Below, piece by piece: positions 24,953 to 34,794 of a stretch of 43,238 bases of DNA (its first letter is position 1; each line of letters opens with the position of its first letter). The stretch covers positions 1 through 43,238 of the forward strand of contig JAUZSE010000017.1 of the NCBI GenBank assembly GCA_030949725.1, written 5' to 3'. This DNA comes from Sulfurovum sp. (GTDB lineage: Bacteria; Campylobacterota; Campylobacteria; Campylobacterales; Sulfurovaceae). The notes under the pieces are model-generated. The model saw nothing but the letters and a program-made list of their open reading frames with translations. It was not told the DNA's origin and did not search any database. Both the position numbers and the translations under genes were made by a program.

Positions 24953-26296
24953 TTAGATTCGTATTTCAACACCTTCTTTGGTGACTCTAATGGTGTCGTA
25001 TTTGTTATAAAGTACACTTGAACCTTCTTGTACTTTGACAAATTTTCGTTTGGTGTAATCGACATCATAATCACCAGGGCTTTTGACCGAAAAATCAACA
25101 CAGAGTTTTGCTGCTGCGTGTATGACGGTGTCTGGTAGGTTCTGTTTGTCGGTGCGTATGATGACATGAGAAGAGCGAACCCCACGTATATGCATCCAAA
25201 GGTCATTGGCTTTGGCTATCTCTAAAAGTTTTTGATTTTCGTTGGAGTTTCTTCCTACGAGTACCTTATAGTCTTCTATCCAAAAGAGTTCACCTTCTCG
25301 TAGTTTTTCTTTTTTACGTAAAGATTTGGCACGTTTTGGTACAAGTAATTCTAACTCATAGGGTGTATTTGCCATTTGGAGAGCATAATAAATATTTTCA
25401 TAAAATGCTTTTTTAGACAAAAGATTCTCTTGTTCTATATAGACATTTTTTGCTTTAGATTTGGCACGTTTTGAAAGGTTGAAATAGTAGTCCGACATAC
25501 GGTTTACTTTGATATCTTTGGGTAAAACGATGCTAACTTCATTTCCCTCAAAATCATAGGTTTTTAGTTTTGTGTCATAGGCTTTTATTTGGTAGAGGTT
25601 TGCTAAGATGAGGTTTCCTGTGTTGTTATGTTCTTTTGCCTGTGATTCTAACTTATCTTCATTAGGAAGTTTGTCGAGAAGTTGTGCAAATTTTTTGATT
25701 TTCTTTGCCACAGACGAAAGCTTTTGTTTTTTGATTTCTAAGAGTTTATGCGCTTGTATCTCTGTGAACTTTTGTTCCAAATAATCATCTATATCGTCTA
25801 TAGTTTGGGCTTCTTCTGTGCGTTGATATGTAGGGATAGCAAGAAGTTCCATGCCTGGGCGTATGACCCTAAAAGAACTATCGGCATCTATATGTCGAAG
25901 GGCTTCTATGATAGTTTCATTGTCATCAATGAGTATGGCATTGGTATTTTTACCTGTAAACTCTAGCTGTAAGTAGATAATCTTGTCTTTATAAGAACTT
26001 TTAGGCGCGATGGTAAAGCGTAAAATACGGTCATCATCGGGTACATCTACACTTATAAGTTTGGAGCCACTTAGTAGGGCATGTAAGAGTGTATCAAAAG
26101 GTGCATTGTAGCCCTTTAGCGGTCTTTGGGTAGGGGCTTTAAAGGCTAGACTATGTCCTCTGGTCATGTTGAAAAAGTAGCTTTGTGACTTGTCAAACAT
26201 TATCTCTATAGTATTGTCTTCTATGCGTCTTGCACGAGAGATGAAGGTATAATCATTTAAGCGTTTGGCGATGGCGTGAAGTTCGTAGAGTTTCAT
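24953..26296 (-). CDS. NFACT-family (RqcH/FbpA-like) ribosome quality-control protein
   Basis: The 447-aa protein has NFACT-N at residues about 1-180 (SYFFNMTRGHSLAFKAPTQR; SVDVPDDDRILRF), a coiled-coil middle (KIKKFAQLLDKLPNEDKLES) and the NFACT-R domain at the end (LFWIEDYKVLVGRNSNENQK, ANDLWMHIRGVRSSHVIIRT, KSPGDYDVDYTKRKFVKVQE). RqcH-type proteins bind peptidyl-tRNA on split large subunits and add alanine tails. Shorter forms of about 440 aa are usual in Campylobacterota, where they are often called fibronectin-binding protein. It is transcribed away from leuC and ends 44 bp before cdsA. Confidence 0.88.
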   Translation of the reverse strand: MKLYELHAIAKRLNDYTFISRARRIEDNTIEIMFDKSQSYFFNMTRGHSLAFKAPTQRPLKGYNAPFDTLLHALLSGSKLISVDVPDDDRILRFTIAPKSSYKDKIIYLQLEFTGKNTNAILIDDNETIIEALRHIDADSSFRVIRPGMELLAIPTYQRTEEAQTIDDIDDYLEQKFTEIQAHKLLEIKKQKLSSVAKKIKKFAQLLDKLPNEDKLESQAKEHNNTGNLILANLYQIKAYDTKLKTYDFEGNEVSIVLPKDIKVNRMSDYYFNLSKRAKSKAKNVYIEQENLLSKKAFYENIYYALQMANTPYELELLVPKRAKSLRKKEKLREGELFWIEDYKVLVGRNSNENQKLLEIAKANDLWMHIRGVRSSHVIIRTDKQNLPDTVIHAAAKLCVDFSVKSPGDYDVDYTKRKFVKVQEGSSVLYNKYDTIRVTKEGVEIRI

Positions 26297-26417
26297 AATG
26301 GCAATTCTTTTAATTATTAGTGTGTGTAGGTATTATTTGAATGCAATTCTACCATAAAATTATTTCGCTATAATTCATATATTATTTTATATACATTATA
26401 TACAACAAGGACAAGCT

Positions 26418-27698
26418 ATGGCACAAACTATGACAGAGAAGATTTTTTCAGAACATGCAGGTAGAGAAGTACAAGCAGGAGAGATTGTAAGGATAGATAT
26501 TGATATGATCATCGGTAATGACATTACAACCCCTATTTCTATACGTGCATTTGAAGAGAGTGGGGCGGAGAAGTTAGCAAACCCAGATGCTTTTGCTTTG
26601 GTGATGGATCACTATATCCCTGCTAAAGACATCGCTTCAGCCAATCAAGCAAAGATAAGTAGAGAATTTGCTTACAAGCATGACCTAAAGTATTTCTTTG
26701 ATGAAAAAGATATGGGTATAGAACATGCCTTACTTCCAGAAAAAGGTCTTGTATTGCCTGGTGATGTCATCATCGGGGCAGATTCTCATACTTGTACCCA
26801 TGGTGCTTTAGGTGCATTCTCTACAGGTATGGGTTCGACTGACCTAGCTTTTGGGATGATTACTGGGGGTAACTGGTTTAAGGTACCTGAGACTATCAAA
26901 GTAGAGCTTACAGGAAAACCAGGTGAGCATATTTATGGTAAAGATATTATCTTAGAACTTATTCGCCAGATAGGTGTGGATGGTGCCTTATATAAAGCTA
27001 TAGAATTTGTAGGTGATGCTATACAACACTTAGGCATGGCAGATAGGTTTTCTATCGCCAATATGGTTATCGAAGCTGGAGCTAAAAATGGTATCTTTGC
27101 AGTAGATGATGTGACATTGACCTATCTTGAAGACCGTAAAGAGGTAAATGGTGGACTAAGGGCAGAGCCTAAGATTCATGCTTCAGATGCAGATGCAGCG
27201 TATTGTCAAGAGATTAGGATAGACACATCAACACTTAGCCCTGTGATTGCTTACCCTTTCTTGCCCTCAAATGGTAAACCAGTAGAGCAGGCTGTATCTG
27301 ATGATATTAAGATAGACCAAGTAATGATAGGGTCTTGTACCAACGGACGCATAGAAGACCTTCGAATAGCAGCAAAAATAATGAAAGGCAATAAAGTCGC
27401 ACGTCATACACGTATGATAGTCACGCCTGCCACACAAAAGATCTTACTTCAAGCACAAGATGAAGGACTTATGAGAATCCTTATCGAAGCAGGTGCTGTG
27501 GTGTCTAACCCTACTTGTGGGGCTTGTCTTGGTGGATATATGGGGATTTTAGGTGATGGTGAACGTTGTGTCGCTACTACCAACCGTAACTTTGTAGGGC
27601 GTATGGGTGCTAGGACTTCTGAAATTTATTTGGCAAACTCTGCCGTGGCCGCAGCTTCTGCTATAGCAGGAAAGATTGTAGATCCTAGAGATGGCTAA
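26418..27698 (+). CDS. leuC: 3-isopropylmalate dehydratase large subunit
   Basis: The 426-aa aconitase-family protein is of the short LeuC/HacA type. The [4Fe-4S]-binding cysteines lie in VMIGSCTNGRIEDLRIAAK (near residue 304) and VVSNPTCGACLGGYMG (near 366 and 369). Other conserved patches are VIGADSHTCTHGALGAFSTG and FVGRMGARTSEIYLAN. It isomerises 2- to 3-isopropylmalate in leucine synthesis together with LeuD, which is not adjacent here. A promoter-like CTATAATTC (near 26369) and the RBS AAGGACAAG precede the ATG. The related homoaconitase activity cannot be excluded from sequence alone. Confidence 0.9.
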   Translation: MAQTMTEKIFSEHAGREVQAGEIVRIDIDMIIGNDITTPISIRAFEESGAEKLANPDAFALVMDHYIPAKDIASANQAKISREFAYKHDLKYFFDEKDMGIEHALLPEKGLVLPGDVIIGADSHTCTHGALGAFSTGMGSTDLAFGMITGGNWFKVPETIKVELTGKPGEHIYGKDIILELIRQIGVDGALYKAIEFVGDAIQHLGMADRFSIANMVIEAGAKNGIFAVDDVTLTYLEDRKEVNGGLRAEPKIHASDADAAYCQEIRIDTSTLSPVIAYPFLPSNGKPVEQAVSDDIKIDQVMIGSCTNGRIEDLRIAAKIMKGNKVARHTRMIVTPATQKILLQAQDEGLMRILIEAGAVVSNPTCGACLGGYMGILGDGERCVATTNRNFVGRMGARTSEIYLANSAVAAASAIAGKIVDPRDG

Positions 27699-28434
27699 TA
27701 TAAAAAAGACGTTGCTTCTTTTTACATTTATTGTTGCTTCATCCAATCTTTTTGGGGCGTATGTGGTAAAGCTAGCCGTGTACAAGAATTATACAAACCT
27801 CATGACGGTCATTGCTAAAATACCTGATGAGAGATATAGAAAAAACATCGTCATAGAGAAAAAGGATGATTACCATTATCTAACTTCTACACGCTATGAG
27901 AGTAAAACAGAAGCTAAAAAAGCATTAGGTAGTTATAGAATAGCATTCTCTGATGCTTTTATCATAAAAGTAAAAGAACAAGAACAAAATATCGTTTCTG
28001 CTCCAGAAGATGTTGTCGTTCCAACGCCTGTAAATCCTAATGTGATAGGACTAGTAAAAAAGAGACCCGCATCCTCTTTAGATGTGAAGCATCTATTGGA
28101 AAACAAAACAGTATATGTATGTGATGCAAAAGGATCTAAAAAGACTCAAAAACAAATCATTAAAGTAAAGTTTGAAAAAGAGTCTGTATCTTATACTAAG
28201 CTAAGTACCCAGATTTATACTATAGATGTACCGTATATATTTGATCGTAATTGTGTGATATTGTCACGGTCTGCTATACATTTTAGATACCAGACCCATA
28301 CAGAAAAATATGATTTTTTATCTCCAAAAAGCTTTATGAATAATAGCGATGACCGGGCTTTTCAATTTGACAGTAAGATTAAAACCCAGCATTTGGATCA
28401 AAACCAAAATCAGGTGTACCAAAACTTTGTGTAG
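27691..28434 (+). CDS. Exported SPOR-like protein of unknown function
   Basis: The 247-aa protein begins MANIKKTLLLFTFIVASSNLFGA, a signal peptide. The next 70 residues (YVVKLAVYKNYTNLMTVIAK..., YHYLTSTRYESKTEAKKALG) resemble a SPOR-type peptidoglycan-binding fold. The rest is unknown, with two cysteines in VYVCDAKGSKK and FDRNCVILS. It overlaps leuC by 8 bases, so the two are translationally linked even though the functions look unrelated. Its last 56 bases overlap the convergent dehydrogenase subunit gene, and the tail HLDQNQNQVYQNFV looks low-complexity. A late frameshift that hides an earlier stop is possible. Confidence 0.65.
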   Translation: MANIKKTLLLFTFIVASSNLFGAYVVKLAVYKNYTNLMTVIAKIPDERYRKNIVIEKKDDYHYLTSTRYESKTEAKKALGSYRIAFSDAFIIKVKEQEQNIVSAPEDVVVPTPVNPNVIGLVKKRPASSLDVKHLLENKTVYVCDAKGSKKTQKQIIKVKFEKESVSYTKLSTQIYTIDVPYIFDRNCVILSRSAIHFRYQTHTEKYDFLSPKSFMNNSDDRAFQFDSKIKTQHLDQNQNQVYQNFV

Positions 28435-29095
28435 CAAAAGTAGGATCAGTATAGCCCTCTTGTATAGACATTCCTCGTAACATCGTGATATCCATCTTTG
28501 GATCAATGCCTTTGGGGCAGACAGCAGTACATTCTCCACATAAAGTACAATCCCATACGCCATTATTTTGAATGTTATCTATGATGGCTTTTGTATCTCC
28601 TTCACGTTTATCTGTACTATATCTATAGGCTCTAGTTAGTGCGAAAGGTCCTAAAAAATCTGGGTTTACAGCATAGACAGGACAGGCAGAGTAGCAAGAG
28701 TCGCAGAGTATGCAGTCTGTTTGTGTCTCTGTGTGTTTTTCATCTTTAGTGGTAAGTGCTGCTTGGGTGAAACTTTGTAGCCATGCAGTACTGTTGAGGA
28801 GTGTTTCTTTGGCTTTATTTTTGTCTACTTTGAGATCACGTAATACAGGGTGATAGTGCAAAGGTTCTACCATGTCACCATCTTTTACTTTGTAGGCACA
28901 AGCCAACTCTTCTCTTCCATTTACTCTTACCGAACATGTACCACAGACCGAAGCACGACAGCCTACGGTAAAAGTAAGTGTCGCATCAGTTGTAGCTTTG
29001 ATGTGTACAAGTGCAGAAAGCAGGGTGCTTTCACCTTCTGGAAGTGTATATGCCTGATGTGTATTAGTTTGTGAACGTAAGATATTTATGTGCAT
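28379..29095 (-). CDS. sdhB: Succinate dehydrogenase/fumarate reductase iron-sulfur subunit
   Basis: The 238-aa protein has a plant-type [2Fe-2S] domain (GCRASVCGTCSVRVNGREEL AC) and two further cysteine clusters, CILCDSCYSACP and CTLCGECTAVCPKGIDP. In classical SdhB/FrdB the last cluster has only three cysteines ([3Fe-4S], as in CxxVGYC); here the fourth is present, as in E-type enzymes such as Sulfolobus SdhB, so a second [4Fe-4S] centre is expected. It starts 20 bases after the flavoprotein gene. The membrane or SdhE-type (CCG-domain) subunit is not in the window. It could act as fumarate reductase or succinate dehydrogenase. Confidence 0.85.
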   Translation of the reverse strand: MHINILRSQTNTHQAYTLPEGESTLLSALVHIKATTDATLTFTVGCRASVCGTCSVRVNGREELACAYKVKDGDMVEPLHYHPVLRDLKVDKNKAKETLLNSTAWLQSFTQAALTTKDEKHTETQTDCILCDSCYSACPVYAVNPDFLGPFALTRAYRYSTDKREGDTKAIIDNIQNNGVWDCTLCGECTAVCPKGIDPKMDITMLRGMSIQEGYTDPTFATQSFGTPDFGFDPNAGF

Positions 29096-29115
29096 GATAG
29101 AAATCCTTTTGCATT

Positions 29116-30777
29116 TTATGAATCTGTGTCCAAACGAGATAAGATGTGCATTTTAAACTTTTCATCATCCAATGACTCAAAACCTACCTTGAAATGTGCA
29201 CCACGGCTTTCATCGCGTGTAATGGCAGCAGATATGATGGTGGGGGCTAGTTGTAATATATTAGAAAACTCTAAAAAGTCTACGAGGTTGGTATTGTTCG
29301 TAGGGCTTTTGTCGCTGATTCCCATATGTTGATGAGATGCTCCTATGGTATTGAGGGTTTCCATCGCTTCGCAGAGTTGGACATTGTCCCTTACTATACC
29401 TACTTTATCATAAAAAAGTTTTCCTAACTCTTCTTTTTTCTCATAGAAGTTGATACTATGCTCTTTGGCATAAAGATGCTCAATATAGCGTTTGTCTTGT
29501 AGTAGTTGATATTTGTTTTCATCGTGATTGGGAACGCTTTGTGCATATTGTGTGGCATGTTCACCTGCAATTTTACCAAAGGAGGTGATTTCAAGTAAAG
29601 AGTTACCGCCTAAACGGTTGGCTCCATGTACCTTAGCATTGGAACATTCACCCACTGCAAAACATCCCTTTATCCCCGTGACTTCTAAGGAACTATCTAC
29701 ATCTATACCACCCATAGAGTAGTGGGCTACAGGCTTGATGGGTATAAGCTCAGTAGCAGGGTCTACATGTTCGTGTAGTTTACAAAGCTCCACTTCCTGA
29801 GGAAGAAGTTTCATAAGTTTTTCTTCACCTAAATGACGTACATCCAAAAAGACTTCTTGTCCGTTTTGAAACTGATCAAAAATGGCACGTGCAACCACAT
29901 CTCTAGGTTTGAGTTCATCTACAAATCTCTCTCCTTTTGTATTGACTAAGTAACCACCTTCTCCTCTTGCACTCTCAGAGATAAGAATACTTGAGCCTTT
30001 GAGTGCCGTAGGATGAAATTGTACAAACTCCATATCAGATACTGCCCCACCTGCACGAAGTACAGCAGCGACACCATCCCCTGAGGAACCATAAGCATTG
30101 GTAGTGTAGCCATGGTAAATTGCCCCATATCCACCTGTAGCGATGATGACAGACTTGGCATTGATGTGTTTGACTTCTCCTGTACGGATGTCAAGGAAAG
30201 TAGCACCTTTGATCGTGCCATTTTCCACCACAAGGTTTAGAAGGTATTGCTCGTCTAAAAAGTCTATGTTATTTTTCAAACATGTATCATAAAGGGTGTG
30301 GAGTATCTTAAGACCTGTATAGTCTTGTGCATAACAAGCACGTTTGGCAGACGCTCCACCCATTTGTCTTTGAGCGATAGTCTTGATATTAGGGGTCAGA
30401 CCCGCAGACAATTCATTGCTTTGCAACAAATTATCAGAGGTCAGACCCCCATCAAGACGTGAAAAGGGAACACCAATGCTCTCTAACCATGCTATGGTTT
30501 TGGGTGCGTCGGTACACATTTTTTGTATCATGCCATCATCACAAAGTCCATGTGCAGATTTGATAGTATCTTCAATGTGGGCATTGACACTGTCTTCACC
30601 GACATTTCCAAGGGCGGCATTCATCCCACCTTGTGCCATGGATGTTTGTGAGTTTGTAGGGTAGGCTTTTCCTACCACAAGTACAGAAGCACCTGCTGTT
30701 TGTGCGGAGAGTGCAGCAGTTAATCCTGCTCCACCAGCTCCGATAATAAGTACATCAATCATATGTTGTTTCTCCAA
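29116..30777 (-). CDS. sdhA: Succinate dehydrogenase/fumarate reductase flavoprotein subunit
   Basis: The 553-aa protein has the N-terminal FAD fold (DVLIIGAGGAGLTAALSAQ) and the substrate and FAD motifs SDMEFVQFHPTAL, ESARGEGGYLVN, AHYSMGGIDVD and NRLGGNSLLEITSFGK. The position that normally supplies the histidine for covalent FAD (SHTVAAQGG in E. coli-type enzymes) reads NSQTSMAQGG, so FAD may be non-covalent. No Tat signal is present, so the catalytic side is cytoplasmic. It lies between a thiol-disulfide membrane protein (22 nt upstream) and the iron-sulfur subunit. L-aspartate oxidase was considered, but the adjacent iron-sulfur subunit argues for an SDH/FRD complex. Confidence 0.88.
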   Translation of the reverse strand: MEKQHMIDVLIIGAGGAGLTAALSAQTAGASVLVVGKAYPTNSQTSMAQGGMNAALGNVGEDSVNAHIEDTIKSAHGLCDDGMIQKMCTDAPKTIAWLESIGVPFSRLDGGLTSDNLLQSNELSAGLTPNIKTIAQRQMGGASAKRACYAQDYTGLKILHTLYDTCLKNNIDFLDEQYLLNLVVENGTIKGATFLDIRTGEVKHINAKSVIIATGGYGAIYHGYTTNAYGSSGDGVAAVLRAGGAVSDMEFVQFHPTALKGSSILISESARGEGGYLVNTKGERFVDELKPRDVVARAIFDQFQNGQEVFLDVRHLGEEKLMKLLPQEVELCKLHEHVDPATELIPIKPVAHYSMGGIDVDSSLEVTGIKGCFAVGECSNAKVHGANRLGGNSLLEITSFGKIAGEHATQYAQSVPNHDENKYQLLQDKRYIEHLYAKEHSINFYEKKEELGKLFYDKVGIVRDNVQLCEAMETLNTIGASHQHMGISDKSPTNNTNLVDFLEFSNILQLAPTIISAAITRDESRGAHFKVGFESLDDEKFKMHILSRLDTDS

Positions 30778-30798
30778 TTTTTTTTGTATAAAGGCTAA

Positions 30799-31671
30799 TT
30801 ATTGTGAAGAGCTTTCATTGTCATCGGCACAAGAAGGTGCTTCGACGATACTAAGGGTACAGCCATCATCGGCACCTCCAGCACTTAAAAAGTCTGAAGA
30901 CAAGCCTAGTGTATCACTTGATACGGATACTTCTGAATCTACCGAGGTATTTATGGACTTATGGGCATTATCTTGCGTTTTATTTTCAAAATATGCGAGG
31001 ATTTTTTTATCTCCTGTGAGGAGTGTAGTGCCTGATTTTTCTTTCATTATAAGTACAGGAATACTTGCAACGTTTACAAATTTTAAAAAGCTTCTAGCAC
31101 TGGCTTCTTTGACAGATATAGAAGTGTACTTTATGTCGTGTTCTGAAAAATAAGCTTTCACCTTTTTACAATGTGAACAGCTTTTAGACTGTATAAGATA
31201 GTTTCCTTCTTGTGTAACAAAGGCTTTATTTTTAGTGATGCTAAGGGTACTTAATCCCAAAAATATAGCGACAACAGAAGCAACGACTACAGGAAAACTT
31301 TTTACTTGGCTAAACAGTGCAATGATGAGCAAAGAAGAAAAAATGCTTAAACAAAATATGCATGGTTCAGGGTTTGCCATAAACTGGTAAGAAATGATGG
31401 TTGCTTCAAAAGCAATAGCCGCATAAATACCCATAAAGAAAAGTATTTCAAAAAATTTATTTTTTAATGAAAGGGAACCAAGTACTACAAGGATGACTAA
31501 TCCTGCCAACCCAAAATAGTTGAGGTATAGAGGATTAAATTTTAAAAGTTCTCCTGCAAGCTTACATCCTACTTCTCCACATAGAGAGGTATTTTGTAGT
31601 TTAAGGTAGGTTTCTGTAGCTATATATCCAAGTAGTAAGAGTGGTAAAAATACACGAGAGAAAAAACGCAT
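30799..31671 (-). CDS. VKOR-like membrane thiol-disulfide protein with a C-terminal glutaredoxin-like domain
   Basis: The 290-aa protein has about five membrane helices. Features of the VKOR/DsbB group are a cysteine pair in the first loop (SLCGEVGCKLAGELL) and a CxxC at a helix start (NPEPCIFCLSIF). The C-terminal half is a thioredoxin/glutaredoxin-like domain with CSHC in YLIQSKSCSHCKKVKAYFSE and the cis-Pro region VASIPVLIM. A low-complexity serine-rich tail with two more cysteines follows. It probably oxidises or relays disulfides in the envelope. It shares strand and close spacing with the flavoprotein gene, but a functional link is only suggested. Confidence 0.7.
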   Translation of the reverse strand: MRFFSRVFLPLLLLGYIATETYLKLQNTSLCGEVGCKLAGELLKFNPLYLNYFGLAGLVILVVLGSLSLKNKFFEILFFMGIYAAIAFEATIISYQFMANPEPCIFCLSIFSSLLIIALFSQVKSFPVVVASVVAIFLGLSTLSITKNKAFVTQEGNYLIQSKSCSHCKKVKAYFSEHDIKYTSISVKEASARSFLKFVNVASIPVLIMKEKSGTTLLTGDKKILAYFENKTQDNAHKSINTSVDSEVSVSSDTLGLSSDFLSAGGADDGCTLSIVEAPSCADDNESSSQ

Positions 31672-31683
31672 TATAAATCCTTA

Positions 31684-32847
31684 TTATTTATCTGATATTT
31701 GATTGACTATTTCTGTGGCTCTTTCTTTGGCTACTTCAACATCATCGAGTACAAGACTCACCGCCATACGACGACCCACATGAGATTCTGGTTTTCCAAA
31801 GATTCTTACGAAGCTGTCTTTTGTAAAAGCCGAGTCTGGTACTTCAAGCACTGGATTTTGACTTTCGTTTTTCGCTTTGTAAGCAGCACAAGCACCAGAA
31901 CCATAGCTAGTATACTCCAAAGGCAAACCTAGTACAGCCCTTATATGTAAGGCAAACTGGCTTTGACTTTGGGTGATGAGTGTGACCATGCCTGTGTCAT
32001 GTGGACGTGGGCTAAGTTCTGAAAAGTATACCTCATTATCTTTAACAAAAAACTCCACACCAAAGATACCACGACCTCCAAGACCATCTGTAACCTTTTT
32101 GGCGATGTCTTTTGCTTTTTGGAGTGTTGCTTTAGGCATATCCATAGGTTGCCATGACAAGATGAAGTCACCTTCTTTTTGCACATGTCCGATGGCATCA
32201 CAAAAGACAGTGCCTAGCTCATTGCGTACGGTTAAGAGAGTAATCTCATAATCAAAGTCTACAAACGCTTCAACGATAAGCTCAGAAGCATCACCTCTGG
32301 CTTCTTTGGCAATCTCCCAAGATTTTTCTAAATCATCTACGGTCTTTGCGATACTCTGCCCATGTCCTGATGAACTCATCACAGGCTTGATGACACAAGG
32401 AAAACCTATGCGTCCTCCAGCCGATTTAAGTCCGTCAAAAGTGCTTACAAACTCATAAGCACTTGTTTTAAGACCAAGCTCTTCTGCTGCAAAGAGACGT
32501 ATGTTCTTACGGTTCATCGTTTTATTGACCGCTTCTGCATTGGGGATGACATGAAAACCTCTCTTTTGGGCTTCAAAAAGAGTAGAAATAGAGATGGCTT
32601 CCACCTCAGGTAAAATGTAAGTAGGCTTTTCTTCCTCTATGAGTGCGAGTACAGCATCTTCATCTTTCATATCTATGACGTACGATCTGTTTGCAACCAA
32701 GTGAGCAGGTGCATTTTCATATTTGTCCACAGCGATGACTTCAACACCAAGTCTTTGTGCTTCAATTGCAACTTCTTTACCCAATTCTCCAGAACCTAAA
32801 AGCATGATTTTAATAGCATCTTTTTGTAAGGGTGTTGTAAATGTCAT
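31684..32847 (-). CDS. purT: Formate-dependent phosphoribosylglycinamide formyltransferase 2
   Basis: The 387-aa ATP-grasp enzyme of purine synthesis makes formyl-GAR from GAR, formate and ATP. It has the N-terminal nucleotide fold ([20 protein letters not shown]) and ATP-grasp motifs ([44 protein letters not shown]), and ends [12 protein letters not shown]... The folate-dependent enzyme PurN is encoded at 34795, so the organism has both routes for this step. The start at [16 protein letters not shown] is reasonable. Confidence 0.94.
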   Translation of the reverse strand: MTFTTPLQKDAIKIMLLGSGELGKEVAIEAQRLGVEVIAVDKYENAPAHLVANRSYVIDMKDEDAVLALIEEEKPTYILPEVEAISISTLFEAQKRGFHVIPNAEAVNKTMNRKNIRLFAAEELGLKTSAYEFVSTFDGLKSAGGRIGFPCVIKPVMSSSGHGQSIAKTVDDLEKSWEIAKEARGDASELIVEAFVDFDYEITLLTVRNELGTVFCDAIGHVQKEGDFILSWQPMDMPKATLQKAKDIAKKVTDGLGGRGIFGVEFFVKDNEVYFSELSPRPHDTGMVTLITQSQSQFALHIRAVLGLPLEYTSYGSGACAAYKAKNESQNPVLEVPDSAFTKDSFVRIFGKPESHVGRRMAVSLVLDDVEVAKERATEIVNQISDK

Positions 32848-32994
32848 AGTGAAAAAACCTTTGGATAGTTATTAGATTTATTTTAGCGAAAAGTTGGGTA
32901 AAGTGTGATGAGTTTGTAAAAAGTTTATGGGAAGGTAGATTGTTTAGTGTGAGTATTTCCCAACTCAAAAGAGTTAGGAAAAGAGATAAACTGA
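32848..32994. other. Intergenic stretch with hairpin at 32959-32978
   Basis: Between purT and rpsU. CCCAACTC-aaaa-GAGTTaGG forms a stem with one mismatch just beyond the rpsU stop and is probably the 3' end structure of rpsU. A T-run is lacking on either strand. Nothing else is recognised. Confidence 0.4.
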
Positions 32995-33208
32995 TTACAG
33001 TCTAGCTTCGTATCTTCTGAGCATGAAGAGTTTTTTAAGGATTTTCTTGCGAGTTGCAATCTTTTCTTTTTTTTCTCTTTTCAGTCTCTGTTTCGTGATT
33101 TTGTCTAGCTCTAGCTTCTGTCACGATAAGGTTTCTGTCACATTGTCTTTTGAATTTTCTATAAGCGTCATCAAAAGAGTCACGTTGTGTTAAAATAATT
33201 CCTGGCAT
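32995..33208 (-). pseudogene. rpsU: 30S ribosomal protein S21, one frameshift
   Basis: On the minus strand from ATG 33208: [20 protein letters not shown], then [20 protein letters not shown], then ETEKRKK. At the T8 run 33067-33074 (plus strand) one base is extra. With seven it continues [20 protein letters not shown] then ARL and stops at 32995. The 214-nt span is 71 codons plus one base, consistent with a single insertion, and the 70-aa product has the standard bS21 length and C-terminal RRYEARL. A ribosomal protein gene broken only by an A/T homopolymer is a strong sign of sequence error. Confidence 0.9.
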
Positions 33209-33347
33209 CGAAAAGCACCCCCCTTCCTTATCAAAATTTCTTAGAGGTTTAGTCCAAGATAGATAAAATAGAATAGGATTATATCCAAAGTATTTGAATT
33301 TGTGATAAAATTTAGGTTCAGAAATAAATAGCTCAATAGGAGTAAAT

Positions 33348-34760
33348 ATGCAAAAAGTATTTTCAGAGTGTTATACCTTAGATCAAAAGTGTTATAAATC
33401 GTATGGATTAACCGAAGATATTCTTATGGAGCATGCAGCTTCGGGGATAGCCAACTATATAAAAGAGCATTTTGTGAAGGGTTCTTCTGTGCTTATAGTA
33501 GCAGGCGCAGGGAACAATGGGGCAGATGGCATTGTTTTGGCAAGGCAACTTTATGGGGATTATGAGGTAAAACTCTGTATGCCTTTTGGCACTAAGTCTG
33601 ACATGTCTACGCTTCAGTTGTCACGTGCGACAGGCTTGGGTATGCAACCTATAGATTTGTTGTCACTCACTGACGCAGATGTTGTGGTTGATGCACTTTT
33701 TGGTGCAGGACTCAACAAAGCATTAGATGATAAAACACAGCATATTATACATCAACTCAACAGTTTTAAGGGGCATAAAATTGCTTGTGATATACCTACG
33801 GGTGTTGGGGTGCATGGTTTGATGCCAGTGGCTTTTATGGCAGATGTGACATTGACCATGGGTGCGAGGGTAGAAGCCCTCTATATAGATGAGAACAAAG
33901 ATGCAGTAGGGCAGATACACTGTATAGACTTAGGGATTAGTTCGCTGCTTTATGCGGGAGAAAGTCAAGTCTATGTACTTGAAGAGAGTGATATGCAACT
34001 TCCTTCGCGGACTAAACAAAACAGTCACAAAGGTACTTTTGGACATGCAGCGGTGTTGTGTGGAGAAAAAGAGGGTGCAGGGATTATGTCTGGGATGGCT
34101 TCGGTTTCTTTTGGGGCAGGGCTTACGACACTGGTGGTACATAAGAATATTATAGCACCCCCTTATCTTATGTCTTCGACGGTAGTACCAGACAACGCTT
34201 CGGCTTTGGCTATAGGTATGGGGCTTGGTGGGCATTTTGAGAGCGAATTTTTAGAGAAATATGTACTACAAAGCCACTTGCCTATTGTGTTGGATGCTGA
34301 TTGTTTTTTGAGTGCAGAGATATTGTCTATGCTGAGTCAAAAGACAAGAAAAATAGTGATCACTCCCCATCCTAAAGAGTTTGTTTCTATGTGGAAGATA
34401 CTTACTAGAGAAGAACTCACTATAAGAGAAGTACAGTCTAAACGCTTTGAGATGGTACGTATGTTTAATGCACGTTATCCACATGTTACGATTATACTTA
34501 AAGGTGCCAATACACTTATAATGCAAGAAGAACACATGTACATCAATCCTTTGGGGTCTTCAAGATTGAGCAAAGGAGGTAGTGGAGATGTTCTTTCTGG
34601 TCTCATCGTATCGTTATTGGCACAAGGATATACGGGCATAGATGCAGCGATACAAGCTTCTTTGGCATTGGTTAGTGCTTCTCATAATTATAAAGGTGCA
34701 TCCTATGCGATGTTACCTACAGACATTATAGATGAGGTAGGTAAATTAGAAAAAATGTAG
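33348..34760 (+). CDS. nnr: Bifunctional NAD(P)H-hydrate epimerase / ADP-dependent dehydratase
   Basis: The 470-aa protein repairs hydrated NAD(P)H. The N-terminal YjeF_N epimerase domain covers residues about 1-200 ([58 protein letters not shown]). The C-terminal ribokinase-like dehydratase domain has [32 protein letters not shown] and [21 protein letters not shown], with the catalytic Asp in GSGD. The RBS is AGGAG. Its TAG stop codon is the TAG of the GTAG head of a REP-like element at 34757. Confidence 0.93.
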   Translation: MQKVFSECYTLDQKCYKSYGLTEDILMEHAASGIANYIKEHFVKGSSVLIVAGAGNNGADGIVLARQLYGDYEVKLCMPFGTKSDMSTLQLSRATGLGMQPIDLLSLTDADVVVDALFGAGLNKALDDKTQHIIHQLNSFKGHKIACDIPTGVGVHGLMPVAFMADVTLTMGARVEALYIDENKDAVGQIHCIDLGISSLLYAGESQVYVLEESDMQLPSRTKQNSHKGTFGHAAVLCGEKEGAGIMSGMASVSFGAGLTTLVVHKNIIAPPYLMSSTVVPDNASALAIGMGLGGHFESEFLEKYVLQSHLPIVLDADCFLSAEILSMLSQKTRKIVITPHPKEFVSMWKILTREELTIREVQSKRFEMVRMFNARYPHVTIILKGANTLIMQEEHMYINPLGSSRLSKGGSGDVLSGLIVSLLAQGYTGIDAAIQASLALVSASHNYKGASYAMLPTDIIDEVGKLEKM

Positions 34761-34777
34761 GGTGGATTTATCCACCA
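34757..34777 (+). repeat. REP-like hairpin, type 2, at the nnr stop codon
   Basis: GTAG then GGTGGAT-tt-ATCCACC, a perfect 7-bp stem. The TAG of its head is the nnr stop codon. The opposite-strand partner type is at 23024-23043. Confidence 0.6.
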
Positions 34778-34794
34778 TTGGGTACAATGCGAGT

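Noticed and set aside
34762..34794. Upstream start for purN
   Set aside because: The extra residues are encoded by the REP hairpin and do not fit the PurN N-terminus, which begins MKKIAVLFSGTGSN.
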